Assembly (NCBI GenBank): GCA_004369045.1
Contig: ML213505.1
Coordinates: 844,591-908,590 of the forward strand
Direction: 5' to 3'
Source of the DNA: Heliocybe sulcata
Taxonomy: Eukaryota > Basidiomycota > Agaricomycetes > Gloeophyllales > Gloeophyllaceae
Length of the DNA stretch: 64,000 nt
In this document: in pieces, positions 21,116 through 34,715 of the stretch
Layout of the letters: every line of letters starts with the position of its first letter
How positions within the stretch are numbered: the first letter of the stretch is position 1
Notes under the pieces: generated by a model
Told to the model about the DNA's origin: nothing
Seen by the model: only the letters and a program-made list of their open reading frames with translations
Database searches by the model: none
Position numbers and translations under genes: made by a program

Positions 21116-21943
21116 CTACATTCTCTCGGCTTCAGGATCTGGCTCGTCCATTCGGGCTCGCTGCCCCTGCCGTGCACCACTCGCGTCGTCTTCGGGTGAC
21201 CGACCTCGTTTCAGAGTCTGCTCTGTAGGCGGAGCGTTGATTTCCTTCCAGTCACCACCACCACCCGCGGCCATGCCGTTCGCGTCAGCATACCGCTCTT
21301 CGACCTCTCTTCTCCTCTCAATCTCCGCTCGCTGTGCCTGAGCACCCCATCCGCCCCGGCCAGGGTCATAATCTTGTCTATGCTCGTCTCGGACCTGCAA
21401 GGACGCCGTAAGTCGCTATAGACTCAAAAGGGCGGAGGAACTCACCTGTCCACCACTTCGTCCTCGACCGAACTGTCTGCCATCTTTGTACCCAAGGTCT
21501 AGGTCGCACCGTATTATACGTTCATCCAGTTTGGTACCGCTGATGTACCTCATGGAGGCTAGTGCTTCCGCATGTGTGTAGTATTCCACAAAACAGAAAC
21601 CACAGGGTGTCCTGTTGGGTGCATCGGCAAGCTGGCTTTCCAAGTGTAACACTACAACGTACCTGGTATTACGGTCCAACCCCATAATGATACGCTTCAC
21701 TCCACCTCCGTCTTCAGGACTACCGCATTTTGTAAATACCTCATAGATCTGTTCTTCTGTTGTGTAGAAACTCAAGTTACCAACCTGCGCTGTGATGTCA
21801 GTACTGGGATGGCTGATAGCTCATGCACGGACGTATAATGTGCTCGATTTCGCGAGCAGCTCGTTTTGCTTTTGTCTGTCGACCCGCGCCTGCGAGTCTT
21901 TGTAGTTGGAGGGTTGATCCAGACTCTGAACGACATGCGCCAT
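21116..21943 (-). CDS. cbc2: Nuclear cap-binding protein subunit 2 (CBP20)
   Basis: The small subunit of the nuclear cap-binding complex, which binds m7G caps together with CBP80. Exon 1 (ATG at 21943) encodes [21 protein letters not shown] through KSSTLY; after an intron ending GCGCAG it continues [21 protein letters not shown] (RNP2 with cap-stacking tyrosines). The next parts give [12 protein letters not shown] and [58 protein letters not shown], the full RRM plus the C-terminal clamp typical of CBP20. The tail is disordered and Glu/Arg-rich and ends at 21116. Confidence 0.93.
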
Positions 21944-22144
21944 GGTGCTCCAAACGATGAAGAACAATCTAAGCTCGCTCTAAGTAGTGTAACAACTAGA
22001 GGCCAAGTGGCCCGACATAATCGTCGAAGTCCATGCCCGTGAGCGTTTCCCACGATCAAGACTCTGAACGCGACGCGTCATCTGGCGTGAAGGCTGCACT
22101 TCTTCGCCGCTAAACTCATTGTCCCCAACCCTTTCCGTCACGCC

Positions 22145-23760
<1,616 letters not shown>

Positions 23761-24534
23761 AAATATCTCTGACTTACTATGTGAGCGTGCTGCACATCAG
23801 CGTGGTCCCAAGCTTCTGACATCGGCGTCTCAGGTTTACCATCGCATCTGTACAATACTGTTGCAATATCACAACCCTATTTTTCTGCCTTTGCTGAGGA
23901 CCACCAACGGACTGCTATCACGCTCTCTCTCACTTTGACGTGGCGCTGCGTTCTCCACGGCGTCGCGTTCATTCTTCAGAGCAAGACGAACGTATCCTCA
24001 TTTTTGCCTGCTTCTTCACTCATATCGAGACGAGTAGCCTTCACAGGTCGACTCGGTGGAGAGAGAGGTTCACAGGGGGACGACAAACAGAATATCAAAG
24101 ACTTCGATCTTTTCTCCCGCACATTAGGTATGTCGTCAGCGGGTGTTCTCACATGGCTGTTTTCAGTTACACCATTGCATGTATCTCCACTGCCGCAATA
24201 GACAACGTCCATATTACGATACAGCCATTGCACTCCATCGAACGTTCAACCGCAGACGCTCCCTCACACTCTGGATGGCATTAATATCCAAATGACCATT
24301 CTCATTTTATGGGAGCAAGAGATACTCTGTGTACCCCGCTCCTTGGCGATCCTTCAGACCAAGGAAGAGATCGATTATGCAAGTGGGGGTCACACATATC
24401 CATATCTTGTTAGCATCCTGTAGATTGTCTAGCTTACGGTGTACGATACATTCTGACAAATGCATACTCCAATGATAATAATCCGAGAGTGGCATTTTGT
24501 CCATACTAAGACTTGCCTTTTCGTCCAACAACTA
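23761..24534. other. Intergenic, convergent ends of rpt3 and pro3
   Basis: About 0.77 kb. A plus-strand frame near 23940-24284 is open for 114 codons but starts without context and resembles nothing I know. I call no gene. Confidence 0.45.
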
Positions 24535-25746
24535 TCATTTCTTGGCTGGCTGTCCGAGCTCACTGGCACGTTCCGTGGCGATCTGGATGGCACGCGCAAT
24601 TGTGGATCTAACACGGCCATCCTCCAGAGCAAGCAAGCCCGCAATGGTACAGCCTCCCGGCGCTTGGAAACGGGCAAGTCAGAATCACAAACGTCAATAC
24701 CGGTTCAAACGTACTTGTGACAGTGTCCTTGATTTGAGCAGGGTGAGCTCCTGCTTGTAGTGTCATGCGAGCGGCACCTTGGAGAGCTATCGGTAAAAGG
24801 GAAGAGATCAGCGACGACCGCAGCCCAACAGGTACAGAAAAGGGCATACTCTGTGCTGCGAGCTCTAGTGCTTCGGCTCTGGGCAAGCCCATCATGACTC
24901 CTCCGTCGGCCATGGCTTCCAAGAAAATGCATGCAAATGCAGGTCCGGAGCCAGACAACGCCGTGCAAGCATCGAAGTGCTTCTCGTCGAGGAAACGACA
25001 TCGTCCGATAGACGAGAATATATTGAGGATGATGGAACGTTGTAGCTCGATCTCGGCGGATTCTGGTAGGGAACTGACGACGGTCATGCCTTCACGGATC
25101 TGTCTACAGAGTGAGACATCCATGCTTCGGTTTATGGGGATATGGATACCTTGCAAGGGGTATTTGGCATGGCTCGTATCACTGTTGTCGATGGCATCAC
25201 CCATGCAGACATTTGAGAGATGGTAACACCGGCGAGAATGCTAATGAGCAGCTTCCCCGCAAGAGCGTCTTGCATATCCTGTACGCTGAGAATAGAATGG
25301 GCCTGTTGGGGCTTGCAGCTATTTGATAGTCACGCTGGGTTTTGAACCGTAGCAGAGAATTGGCGACGTACGACAAGATAACAACATCCGCTTGTCTGAC
25401 GGATTCCAAATTTTGTCCGGTGACAACCTCGACCTTCTCTCCTATGGGACCCAGCGCCGAGAAGACACCTTTGAGCTTCCGTGCACTCTCGCTCCGGGTG
25501 ACGCAGGCAATAAATCGCGACGGTAGGGAAGCATCTTCGGATGAGTCGACTGGAGTCAGCGTTCCAGGCGTATGCAGCTCCCACTTGGGATGAGGCGGTC
25601 GGGTGCTTGAATTGCGAGCTTCAAGACTGTCCACCACCCCCGAGAGGATGGCGATTCCCATTGTCCCGCATCCTGAATGGTGGTCAGAAGAGAAGTAACA
25701 GCGAAGAAATGAGATAGAAACCTAAGACGCAAAGAGTGTAGCCCAT
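24535..25746 (-). CDS. pro3: Pyrroline-5-carboxylate reductase
   Basis: The last enzyme of proline synthesis, reducing pyrroline-5-carboxylate with NAD(P)H. Exon 1 (ATG at 25746) codes MGYTLCVLG and joins across an intron ending CATTCAG to CGTMGIAILSG, the Rossmann glycine motif. Later exons give VTGQNLESVRQADVVILS, LAGKLLISILAGVTISQM and the family signature FDACTALSGSGPAFACIFLEAMADGGVMMGLPRAEALELA. The C-terminus (AGAHPAQIKDTVT then TPGGCTIAGLLALEDGRVRS) ends LGQPAKK. An insertion rich in Ser/Thr/Pro follows the first Rossmann strand (about residues 25-55), longer than in yeast Pro3. Only 51 bp separate its start from divergent alg13. Confidence 0.92.
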
Positions 25747-25797
25747 GGTGGAATGATTAGATGGGAAATCTGTCGATCACACTCGCTCTGATCAAGC

Positions 25798-26424
25798 ATG
25801 CGCGTCTTCGTTACCGTCGGCTCAACGCAGTTCGATCCCTTGGTCGCTGCCTCCATATCGACTCCCATCTTGCACGCTCTGCGCTCTCGAGGATACACCA
25901 ACATCTCTGTGCAATGCGGGAACTTTAAAAGCGTTAGCGATTTAGTGCTTCCTTCGGGGGCAGAGACAACGAATTCGGTGAAGGACGGGGTCAACGTCGA
26001 AGCTTGGAGGTTCAAACCTACTCTGCAAGAGGAGTATGAACTCGCAGATCTAATAATCAGCCATGCAGGTAGAGTATTACGCGTTATGCTCTACGAAGTG
26101 TTTATTCCAGAATGCAGGCTCTGGTACTATCCTCGATGTCCTGAGGATGGGGAAGGCTCTTATTGTCGTACCCAACCCGACACTCTTGCACAATCACCAA
26201 GCGGAACTGGCAGAAGCTCTCGCTGCTCGCGGCCATCTTTATGCTTCCACTATTCCGTGAGCGCGCGCTTTTTCCGTGCTTCCGAGGAAAGAACATTCAC
26301 ATGTGCTCTTAGCGATCTGCCTCGGGTGATAGAGTCGATGGATGCAGGCAAGCTTGTGCCCTTCCCTGCACTGGACGGCAGCAGATTTCAGGCCGTGCTT
26401 GATGAGGAGATGGGATACCTATGA
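25798..26424 (+). CDS. alg13: UDP-GlcNAc transferase catalytic subunit Alg13
   Basis: With membrane partner Alg14 it adds the second GlcNAc to dolichol-PP-GlcNAc on the cytosolic ER face. The N-terminus MRVFVTVGSTQFDPLVAA is the GT28 glycine-loop start; LADLIISHAG is followed by a short intron (GTAGAG to ATGCAG) that joins in frame to SGTILDVLRMGKALIVVPNPTLLHNHQAELAEALAARGHL, the UDP-GlcNAc site. Another intron leads to DLPRVIESMDAGKLVPFP and the stop at 26424. Length (about 175 residues) fits fungal Alg13. It lacks any membrane span, as expected. Confidence 0.92.
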   Translation: MRVFVTVGSTQFDPLVAASISTPILHALRSRGYTNISVQCGNFKSVSDLVLPSGAETTNSVKDGVNVEAWRFKPTLQEEYELADLIISHAGRVLRVMLYEVFIPECRLWYYPRCPEDGEGSYCRTQPDTLAQSPSGTGRSSRCSRPSLCFHYSVSARFFRASEERTFTCALSDLPRVIESMDAGKLVPFPALDGSRFQAVLDEEMGYL

Positions 26425-26600
26425 CTGCTCTCATTGCCGTACTAGCAATATTGGTCCGCTTGTATATACACTCGGAAATGATCGACATCTCGCGGATTTG
26501 ATCCGGTCCAAACTGTCCGAAAGTCGTTTGCTCCTACATACCATGTTGATGTACCCTGTGTACTTCGCTATCGCGCCCCGTCTACCTCTCATACATCCCA

Positions 26601-27603
26601 ATGCCCACCGATGTTAGGGCTGTCTCAGTCTCCGGTAACCCTGAAGAATACGAGGACGAGCATGTGCATGCAATATACGACGAGATCGCAGGACATTTTT
26701 CTTCGACGCGATACAAGGTATATGCCTTCCAATGGTCCTAGTCTCGATGGCTGATAGGATTGACAGCCGTGGCCCATCATCGCACAATTCCTTTCTAGCC
26801 TCCCAGCAGGATGGGTGGGCTTGGATTCTGGTACTGGAAATGGCAAATACCTACCGCTACCCCTCGACCGACCGGGACAGCTATGGACAATCGGCCTGGA
26901 TAGGAGCATCAACCTCTTGCGGATAGCACAAACGGTCGGTCAGCATTACAGAGAGGTTGTGCTGGGAAACGTGCTGGATTTCCCTTGGAGATACGGAGCG
27001 TTCGTACGCACTTCCGCGACCGCTCTCGGTTTACCCTCTTATACGCCGAATAGGACTATGCCATCTCGATAGCAACGATACACCATTTATCCACGCACGA
27101 ACGCCGTAAAGCTGCCGTCAAGGTATGTCTGCAACATCCCCCTACACCGACTTCATCCAATCATATCACAGAGCCTACTCCATTCGATATCACCCAACCA
27201 TGGAAGAGCTCTGATCTACGTCTGGGCGGTAGAACAAGACAACTTGTCAAAACGCGTCATCCCAGTAGCACAGCAAGCGGGAGAGATCCAGACGGTCAAA
27301 CAGAAGGACAAGCCAGGTGTAGATGTTTTTGTGCCTTGGGTGTTGAAGGAGCCGTCAAGCAAGCCAGACACTCCAGCGCAGGCTACCCAGGCCAGTGCCA
27401 AAGTATTCAATCGCTTCTACCACATGTTTGCCGCGGGCGAACTGGAGCAGCTTGTCACTGAAGCGGCCGAAGACATGAAGTTGCAAGTGGTGTCTAAACA
27501 GCTCCGGACTACAGTCGCAGCGGGTGTCAGCGGCGTCACAGCAGTGCAAACTGGATGGGAAAGGTCGAACTATTATATAGAGCTTGAGCGTTGGCGGACG
27601 TGA
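26601..27603 (+). CDS. trm9: tRNA wobble-uridine carboxymethyl methyltransferase Trm9
   Basis: It methylates cm5U34 to mcm5U34 in tRNAs, working with Trm112. The start at 26601 gives [39 protein letters not shown]; an intron joins to [31 protein letters not shown], the SAM-binding loop. The family more often has DVGCGNGKYL, so this Gly/Ser variant is mild. [10 protein letters not shown] and [17 protein letters not shown] follow, and the C-terminal block has [38 protein letters not shown] and [13 protein letters not shown]. The whole catalytic length is present. Confidence 0.9.
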
Positions 27604-27770
27604 AGGATGCATCCACAGGATTTTGCCGCCCGGCGAGAGATGGTCTGTATGAACGGCTCCATAGAGCCCTACAGTGCTGTTTGGGTTTGTGATTCATTGA
27701 TATCATGCACACGATAGCAAGAAATGACGTGGAATGCAAAGCGAATATATGATATGAAAACAGAACACAA

Positions 27771-28525
<755 letters not shown>

Positions 28526-29029
28526 CTAGGTCAAAGGGAATGAAGTTAAGCTTCTGAGCACATCCAATGGACTGGCAAGCCATCCATCTCTTCCCTGGCC
28601 TTATGTAGGACACGAAAGCACATAGATGAGATAGACCTGATGACCAGCAGTCTCACCTTTGATTATGAGTCGATTTAGGTGGATCTGCCTGTGCTCGCTG
28701 TGTTCGACGGCGACGAACGCGATACTCTGACGCGCCGCCGGCAATTGCCGGCATTATGGGCGCTTGTGAATCCTGGCATTGCGCCTCGGCCCCTTCGAAC
28801 TTCTGGAATACTTGTTCTTGGACGTCGCGGCCAGGAACGTCAGGTAGTTCTGCATTGAATGAATATGATTTCCAACCCCATGCTGCAGCGAACCCTGCAG
28901 CGAACCTCAACTTGAATCACACAGCCGCAGAGGGCAGCATCACGCGCGTCGGAAGCGAGCCTCGGACTCGGAGGCTGAAATGCATGGCGTCATCCTCGGA
29001 CGCGTACCACTTGGCAGCGTCCTCAATAC
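28526..29029. other. Divergent promoter region (egd2 / tsc1)
   Basis: About 0.5 kb, GC-rich. It contains minus-strand open frames (one of 85 codons at 28653-28910) and a plus-strand one, none with a recognisable product, so I treat it as promoter and leader sequence. Confidence 0.4.
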
Positions 29030-31918
29030 ATGTCTATACCCGACCTAGCCCGCTATTTACGCCAAGTCCTCGACGATGCTTCAGATATCCAAGTAACCAA
29101 CCACCTGGCTCCCTTGGTTGAGCCTCTGATCGCAGAATATTGCTCGTCTCCGGAACCCGACACAATTCGTACACGCCTCGACGACGAGCTGCTCACCATC
29201 CACAAGGACGTTCTCGAGCACACATCTCCTCGCCACTTGGACATATTTCTGACTGCTCTTCAGGATTTGCAGCCGATTCTCTCACCCTGTTCTGTCATAT
29301 CGACATGGTTTGATATCATCCTCCGACCCGCTCTTCGCGATCCCAAACTACCGGATGCGACTGTTAACCGCGCAAAAGAGCTTATCATCTCGGCCTTGCA
29401 TAGAAGATCTGACGACTATTCCGAAAAGATCAGGGAGTTTCGACGGCGCTTACTGGATCTATATTTGCTCGACGCACATAACGAGGGCTCCGGCGAAGAT
29501 GTTTTGGAATGGGCAGCCTTGGATCAGGATCAAAGAGGAAAGCGAACATGCTGGAAGGAGAATCTAGAGGATACACTTGCAAGGTACAGTCTCGAACAGC
29601 CGGAGGTTAGTCGCAGTTCCTTTAATGCTGAGATCCTAAGATACTGAGTTCGTGGCCTAGGATCTGTTCACCGAGATGAATGACTGTTTTGCTGTTCCCT
29701 CCACCCGACAGCAACTGTTGGTCTTGCTAAACTGCTGTGCATCTCAAGACTTGTTTCCTTCAGACGCAGCAGCTGTGTTGGCGTCACACCCTTTAATTTC
29801 GAGCCTTTTGGTATCGCTGCTGGTAGACAATTCATCAACTGTTTGTACAAGCGGCCTTACTGTGGCTTCGAAACTCCTTCCCATATTTGCGGTACACGCC
29901 ACCGATGCCTTGAAAGCGATGCTTCCCCAGCTCCTAGCGATCCTAGCGCGGACCATATGTTGGAAGGAGAGACAACCCACGACGCCCTCACTTGAAGACG
30001 TAGAAGGAGACGAGACTTCGCCAGAACCATCAGCTACTGCTCTCGTCCTACCTCGACTACGTGCCGATCTGGGCTGGGAACGACTGGAGATGACCTTCGC
30101 CGCTTCCTCTGCCCCATCGCCGCACCATTATTTTACATACATCTACTATCTGTTCCCATGCAATACGATCCGATTCTTACGCAGTCCTCTTGGTTACATA
30201 AACGGCCATAGCTTGCCAAGCCCATACACGGAACCATGGGAAGAAATATGGGACGAAGACGAGATCAAGAGTAGAAGCGAGGTACGTCTAGCAGCGGATC
30301 ATTTCTGAAATTAATTAGCTTATGGCTTCAAGTCTATCCTACGCGGGCACGTCGTACATCCACGTCTGCTATGGAGTGACGCCACTGAAGAGTTGGCCCA
30401 GCCTCGGGTTTGGGCACAATATTCAGTTTCTCGCATAGTTGGCGAATGCTCGATGCTGAATGTGCGAGATGTTTCGTTAGCTTTGCGAGAGAAGGAACCT
30501 AGCTCCGAGGGCGGTGCTACGTCACAGGAGAAGCAGGAGGACGAAACGACACAGGCAGCGCCTCATATTGTCGATTTGACATCCAGACCTGGATGTCCTC
30601 GTATCTCTATGCGCGAGATGGTTGCTACTTCACTCGCATTGAAATCTGTGCAGGAGGTCGAGGTTGTCGACATGGAGGCCGGTTGGCCCTCGGAATTGTT
30701 CCCCAGTGCCGGTGGTTCTCCGTCGAAGAGGGCCATCTCGCTACCCCGGGGAGACGATACGTCGGCAGCTGAGTCTGGGGAACAGTCCAATGTGGTTCAA
30801 GCTATTTCGGCACTGCAGAGGGAGGTGCTGCTCCTACGCAATGAGCTCAATTTCGAGATGTGGGTCAATAGGGAGAATGCCAAACATATTGGCCATCTCC
30901 ACCAAGATCGAATACTCTCTCGAAGTGCAGAGGTAGAACGGCAAGGCTTGGTATGTCGTCAAACTCTCCATTTTCCTTCCTCCTTGACGTCGAATCAGCA
31001 TAATAAATTGCGAGAGTACAAGTCGCAAGTCAATCGCCTCCGGCAAGAGCTAAAGCAGTACAAAGAGCAAACTGCGGCGACGAAGCAAATGTACGTCAAC
31101 TGGAATCAAGAGCAGCAGAACAAGCTCCGCGCTTCCCGCGAGCAGCTGAAAGCCTTGCAAGCTCAGACGACTCTTCTCCGAAATGAGAACAAGGAGGCGA
31201 AGGTCAATCCCATAGGTTGCCGAGGTGCACTGCCATTGACTTCCCTTCTGTCCGCAGGCGCACTTGGAGGCTCAGAAGCAATTGGTTGGAGATGCGGCTA
31301 GAAAGACGTTCCAGCTGGAGACCACCATCAAGGAGAATCAGCATAAAATCGACCGGTTACATGATTATGAGCGACGTATCGACCAGCTAACGAAAATGGA
31401 GCGGCTCTGGTTCGTCGCTCAATCACCGATGTGTATCTCTAGCTCGAGTTACTGACGTCATGTAGGGAGGAAGATGTCAACCGTGGCAACGAGCAAGCAC
31501 GCATAATCGAGGGTCTCATAAGTACCTACAAGAAGATGGAGCTACGACTGGAAGCTTATGAAAAGACGCAAATAGAAATGGAAGAAGACGCGCGGTAAGC
31601 TGTCCCTTGATAGGCAGCAGGCGGTGTTTAATCAATTTATCGTGCAGGACTGCGAGAGGCAGGATCCAGGAGGTGGAAGCCAGATTATCTTTGGCGGGGC
31701 AGGATAAGACAACTATGCGCCGTTACGCTTCAGAAATGGAAGCATTGACGAAAGATCGAACATCCTTGATCGGAGAGAACAAGAAGTTACGGGCTGCAAA
31801 CGACGAATTGCGGGACGATGTGCAGGATCTCGGGCATATGGTCGAATTGTTGAAGGCTCAGGTCACCGGCAAGAAGGGACTTGTCTCTGGTTCTGAATCG
31901 AACACGCCGCCACTCTGA
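29030..31918 (+). CDS. tsc1: TSC1/hamartin homologue
   Basis: Scaffold of the TSC complex, which restrains Rheb and TORC1. The N-terminal part (start 29030, MSIPDLARYLRQVLDD) is a helical HEAT-like domain with HLDIFLTALQDLQPILSPC and RAKELIISALHRRSDDY, and continues over introns with DLFTEMNDCFAVPSTRQQLLVLLNCC, HYFTYIYYLFPCNTIRFLRSPL and ILRGHVVHPRLLWSD. This region carries hamartin-type wording. After a disordered linker the C-terminal 330 residues form a long coiled coil (QREVLLLRNELNFEMWVNREN, KLREYKSQVNRLRQELKQYKEQ and onward) ending at 31918. Total about 820 residues. The assignment rests on the core motifs plus layout. Confidence 0.8.
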
Positions 31919-32080
31919 AGGTGGGATATCTCACTGAACCATTTGCATGTCAATAATACGGATGTATCATACATATGTACAGATCAATGCAATGATTTCG
32001 GAGTCACAGCCGTCTGCAGTTTGCACTGCTTTGTATTGCTTCAAACGATACTATCGATAGGACGAGCAAACCAAAGGGTG

Positions 32081-32147
32081 GAAGGTTCTCGAAGGACGCG
32101 TGAGAAGAATCAAGACGCGTTAGGACGACGCGTCGAAGATTCGAGAA
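32081..32147 (+). promoter_or_regulatory. Heat-shock elements and ACGCGT cluster of the Hsp90 promoter
   Basis: Two perfect three-unit heat-shock elements (alternating GAA/TTC with 2-nt spacers) lie at 32081-32093 (GAAGGTTCTCGAA) and 32135-32147 (GAAGATTCGAGAA). Between them are three ACGCGT palindromes at 32096-32101, 32115-32120 and 32128-32133. They sit 119-185 bp before the start codon, as expected for Hsf1 control; ACGCGT is the MBF (MCB) core in yeasts. Confidence 0.8.
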
Positions 32148-32170
32148 GGAACAGCATTTTGTGCAAGCAG

Positions 32171-32177
32171 TATAAAG
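32171..32177 (+). promoter_or_regulatory. TATA box of the Hsp90 gene
   Basis: TATAAAG lies 95 bp before the ATG and 24 bp after the second heat-shock element, a normal core-promoter position. Confidence 0.65.
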
Positions 32178-32265
32178 TCTAGGGCACGGTACGTCTTCTA
32201 TTCTTTACTTGCTTTTCTGCAGTCCCCTCAGCGTGCATACGACTTCTGCCACTTTCACCCCCAAA

Positions 32266-34715
32266 ATGTCGCAAACTGAGCAGTTTGGCTTCCAGGCTGA
32301 GATCTCTCAGCTCCTGGACCTGATTATCAGTACGTTCCTTTGTCTGTTCGCGCGCCACCGCGTCTCGCGTACTCACCTTCATCTTGTCAGATACCTTCTA
32401 CTCCAATAAGGAGATTTTCCTTCGCGAGCTTATCTCCAACGCCTCCGATGCTCTCGACAAGATTCGTTACGCCTCCCTCACCGACCCCTCGGCCCTCGAG
32501 ACCGAGCCGGAGCTGTACATCCGTTTGACCCCCGACAAGGAGAACAAGATTCTCTCCATCCGGGATACGGGTGTTGGCATGACCAAGGCCGATCTTATCA
32601 ACAACCTTGGTACGATCGCGAAGTCTGGCACGAAGGCATGTCTTATTTCTTGATCGCCACGGACCCGTACTGACTTCTTGTATTCAGGGCTTCATGGAGG
32701 CGCTTAGCTCCGGCGCCGATATTTCCATGATTGGCCAGTTCGGTGTCGGTTTCTACTCTGCGTACCTCGTTGCAGAGCGTGTCCAGGTCATCACCAAGCA
32801 CAACGATGACGAGCAGTACATCTGGGAGTCCGCCGCCGGTGGTACCTTCACCGTCACCCTCGACGACGTCAACCCTCGCCTCGGCCGTGGTAGCGAGATC
32901 CGCTTGTACATGAAGGAGGACCAGACCGAGTACCTTGACGAGAAGCGCATTAAGGACATCGTTAAGAAGCACTCCGAGTTCATCTCCTACCCCATCCAGC
33001 TCGCCGTGACAAAGGAGGTCGAGAAGGTATGTAAAATATCGCAGTTTAATCTTCCTAGTTGCTGATGGATGATTTGTAACGTAGGAGGTTGAGGACGAGG
33101 AGGCTGAGGAGGTTAAGGAGGGCGAGGAGAAGCCCAAGATTGAGGAGGTCGAGGACGAGGAGGAAAAGAAAGAGAAGAAGACCAAGAAGATTAAGGAGAA
33201 AGAGGTCACCAACGAGGAGCTGAACAAGACGAAGCCCATCTGGACGCGTAACCCTCAGGAGATCACGAGTGAGGAGTACGCCGCCTTCTACAAGAGTCTG
33301 ACGAACGACTGGGAGGAGCACCTTGCCGTCAAGCACTTCTCCGTTGAGGGTCAGCTCGAGTTCAAGGCGATCCTCTTCATCCCCAAGAGGTGAGTACGTT
33401 TCACTATGGGGCGTCGTCGCAACGCTTACGAGCTCGCCTGTGATCAGGGCTCCTTTCGATCTCTTCGAGACGAAGAAGAAGCGCAACAACATCAAGCTCT
33501 ACGTCCGCCGTGTCTTCATCATGGACGACTGCGAGGAGCTCATCCCCGAGTACCTCAACTTCGTGAAGGGTATCGTCGACTCCGAGGATCTTCCTCTGAA
33601 CATCTCCCGTGAGACACTCCAGCAGAACAAGATTCTCAAGGTCATCCGCAAGAACATCGTCAAGAAGTGCCTTGACCTGCTCAGCGAGATTGCCGAGGAC
33701 AAGGACAACTTCGCCAAGTTCTACGAGTCGTTCGGCAAGAACATTAAGCTCGGTATCCATGAGGATGCTCAGAACCGCAGCAAGCTCGCCGAGTTCTTGC
33801 GCTTCTACTCCACGAAGTCGTTGGACGAGCCCACTTCCCTCAAGGGTGAGCACTTCCTGATGCGTATCTTATTATACATGATCATTAACCGAAATCCCGC
33901 AGACTATATTACTCGCATGCCCGAGATCCAGAAGACCATTTACTACCTCACTGGCGAGTCGCTCTCGTCCGTTAAGGACTCGCCGTTCTTGGAGGTCCTG
34001 AAGAAGAAGGGCTTTGAGGTTCTGCTCCTTGTCGACCCCATTGACGAGTACGCCATCACGCAACTGAAGGAGTTTGACGGCAAGAAGCTTGTTTGCGTGT
34101 CGAAGGAGGGTCTCGAGCTCGAGGAGACCGAGGAGGAGAAGAAGGCGCGTGAGGAGGAGGAGAAGCAGTTCAATGACCTCTGCGCCGCGGTCAAGGAGGC
34201 GCTTGGCGACAAGGTCGAGAAGGTTGTTGTCTCCAACCGTATCTCAGACTCTCCTTGCGTCCTGGTCACTGGCCAGTTCGGCTGGTCAGCAAACATGGAG
34301 CGTATCATGAAGGCGCAGGCTCTCCGGGACTCGTCCATGTCGTCGTACATGGCGTCCAAGAAGACCCTTGAGCTTAACCCCAAGAACCCCATCGTCAAGG
34401 AGTTGAAGGCCAAGGTCTCCCAGGACAAGGCTGACAAGTCTGTTCGCGACCTGACGTACCTCCTGTTCGAGACAGCCCTCTTGACCTCCGGCTTCACGCT
34501 GGATGACCCCACGTCGTTCGCGAAGCGGATCCACCGTATGATTGCGTAAGTGTCAAAGTACCAAGATTTGATGATAGATACTGATGCGATTTTGTTATAG
34601 TCTTGGCCTCGACGTTGACGAGGAGGAAGAGTCCGCACCCGCACCCGTTGAGTCTGACGATGTTCCTCCACCATTGGAGGGCGCGTCTTCGTCGGCCATG
34701 GAGGAGATCGATTAA
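32266..34715 (+). CDS. hsp90: Cytosolic chaperone Hsp90
   Basis: ATP-driven chaperone for kinases and transcription factors. Exon 1 (32266) encodes [21 protein letters not shown]; the next joins in frame to [27 protein letters not shown] (ATP-site Glu and Asn). [26 protein letters not shown] and [13 protein letters not shown] complete the GHKL pocket. A Glu/Lys-rich charged linker (33085-33230) is followed by the middle domain ([44 protein letters not shown]) and the C-terminal dimer domain. An in-frame 57-nt intron lies near 33846-33902. The protein ends MEEID rather than the usual MEEVD. About 700 residues, full length. Confidence 0.97.

Noticed and set aside
23935-24284. Possible gene between rpt3 and pro3
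   Set aside because: An open frame of 114 codons without start context, splice sites or family likeness.
28653-28910. 85-codon minus-strand frame in the egd2/tsc1 gap
   Set aside because: GC-rich promoter sequence keeps several frames open by chance; the product shows no motif.
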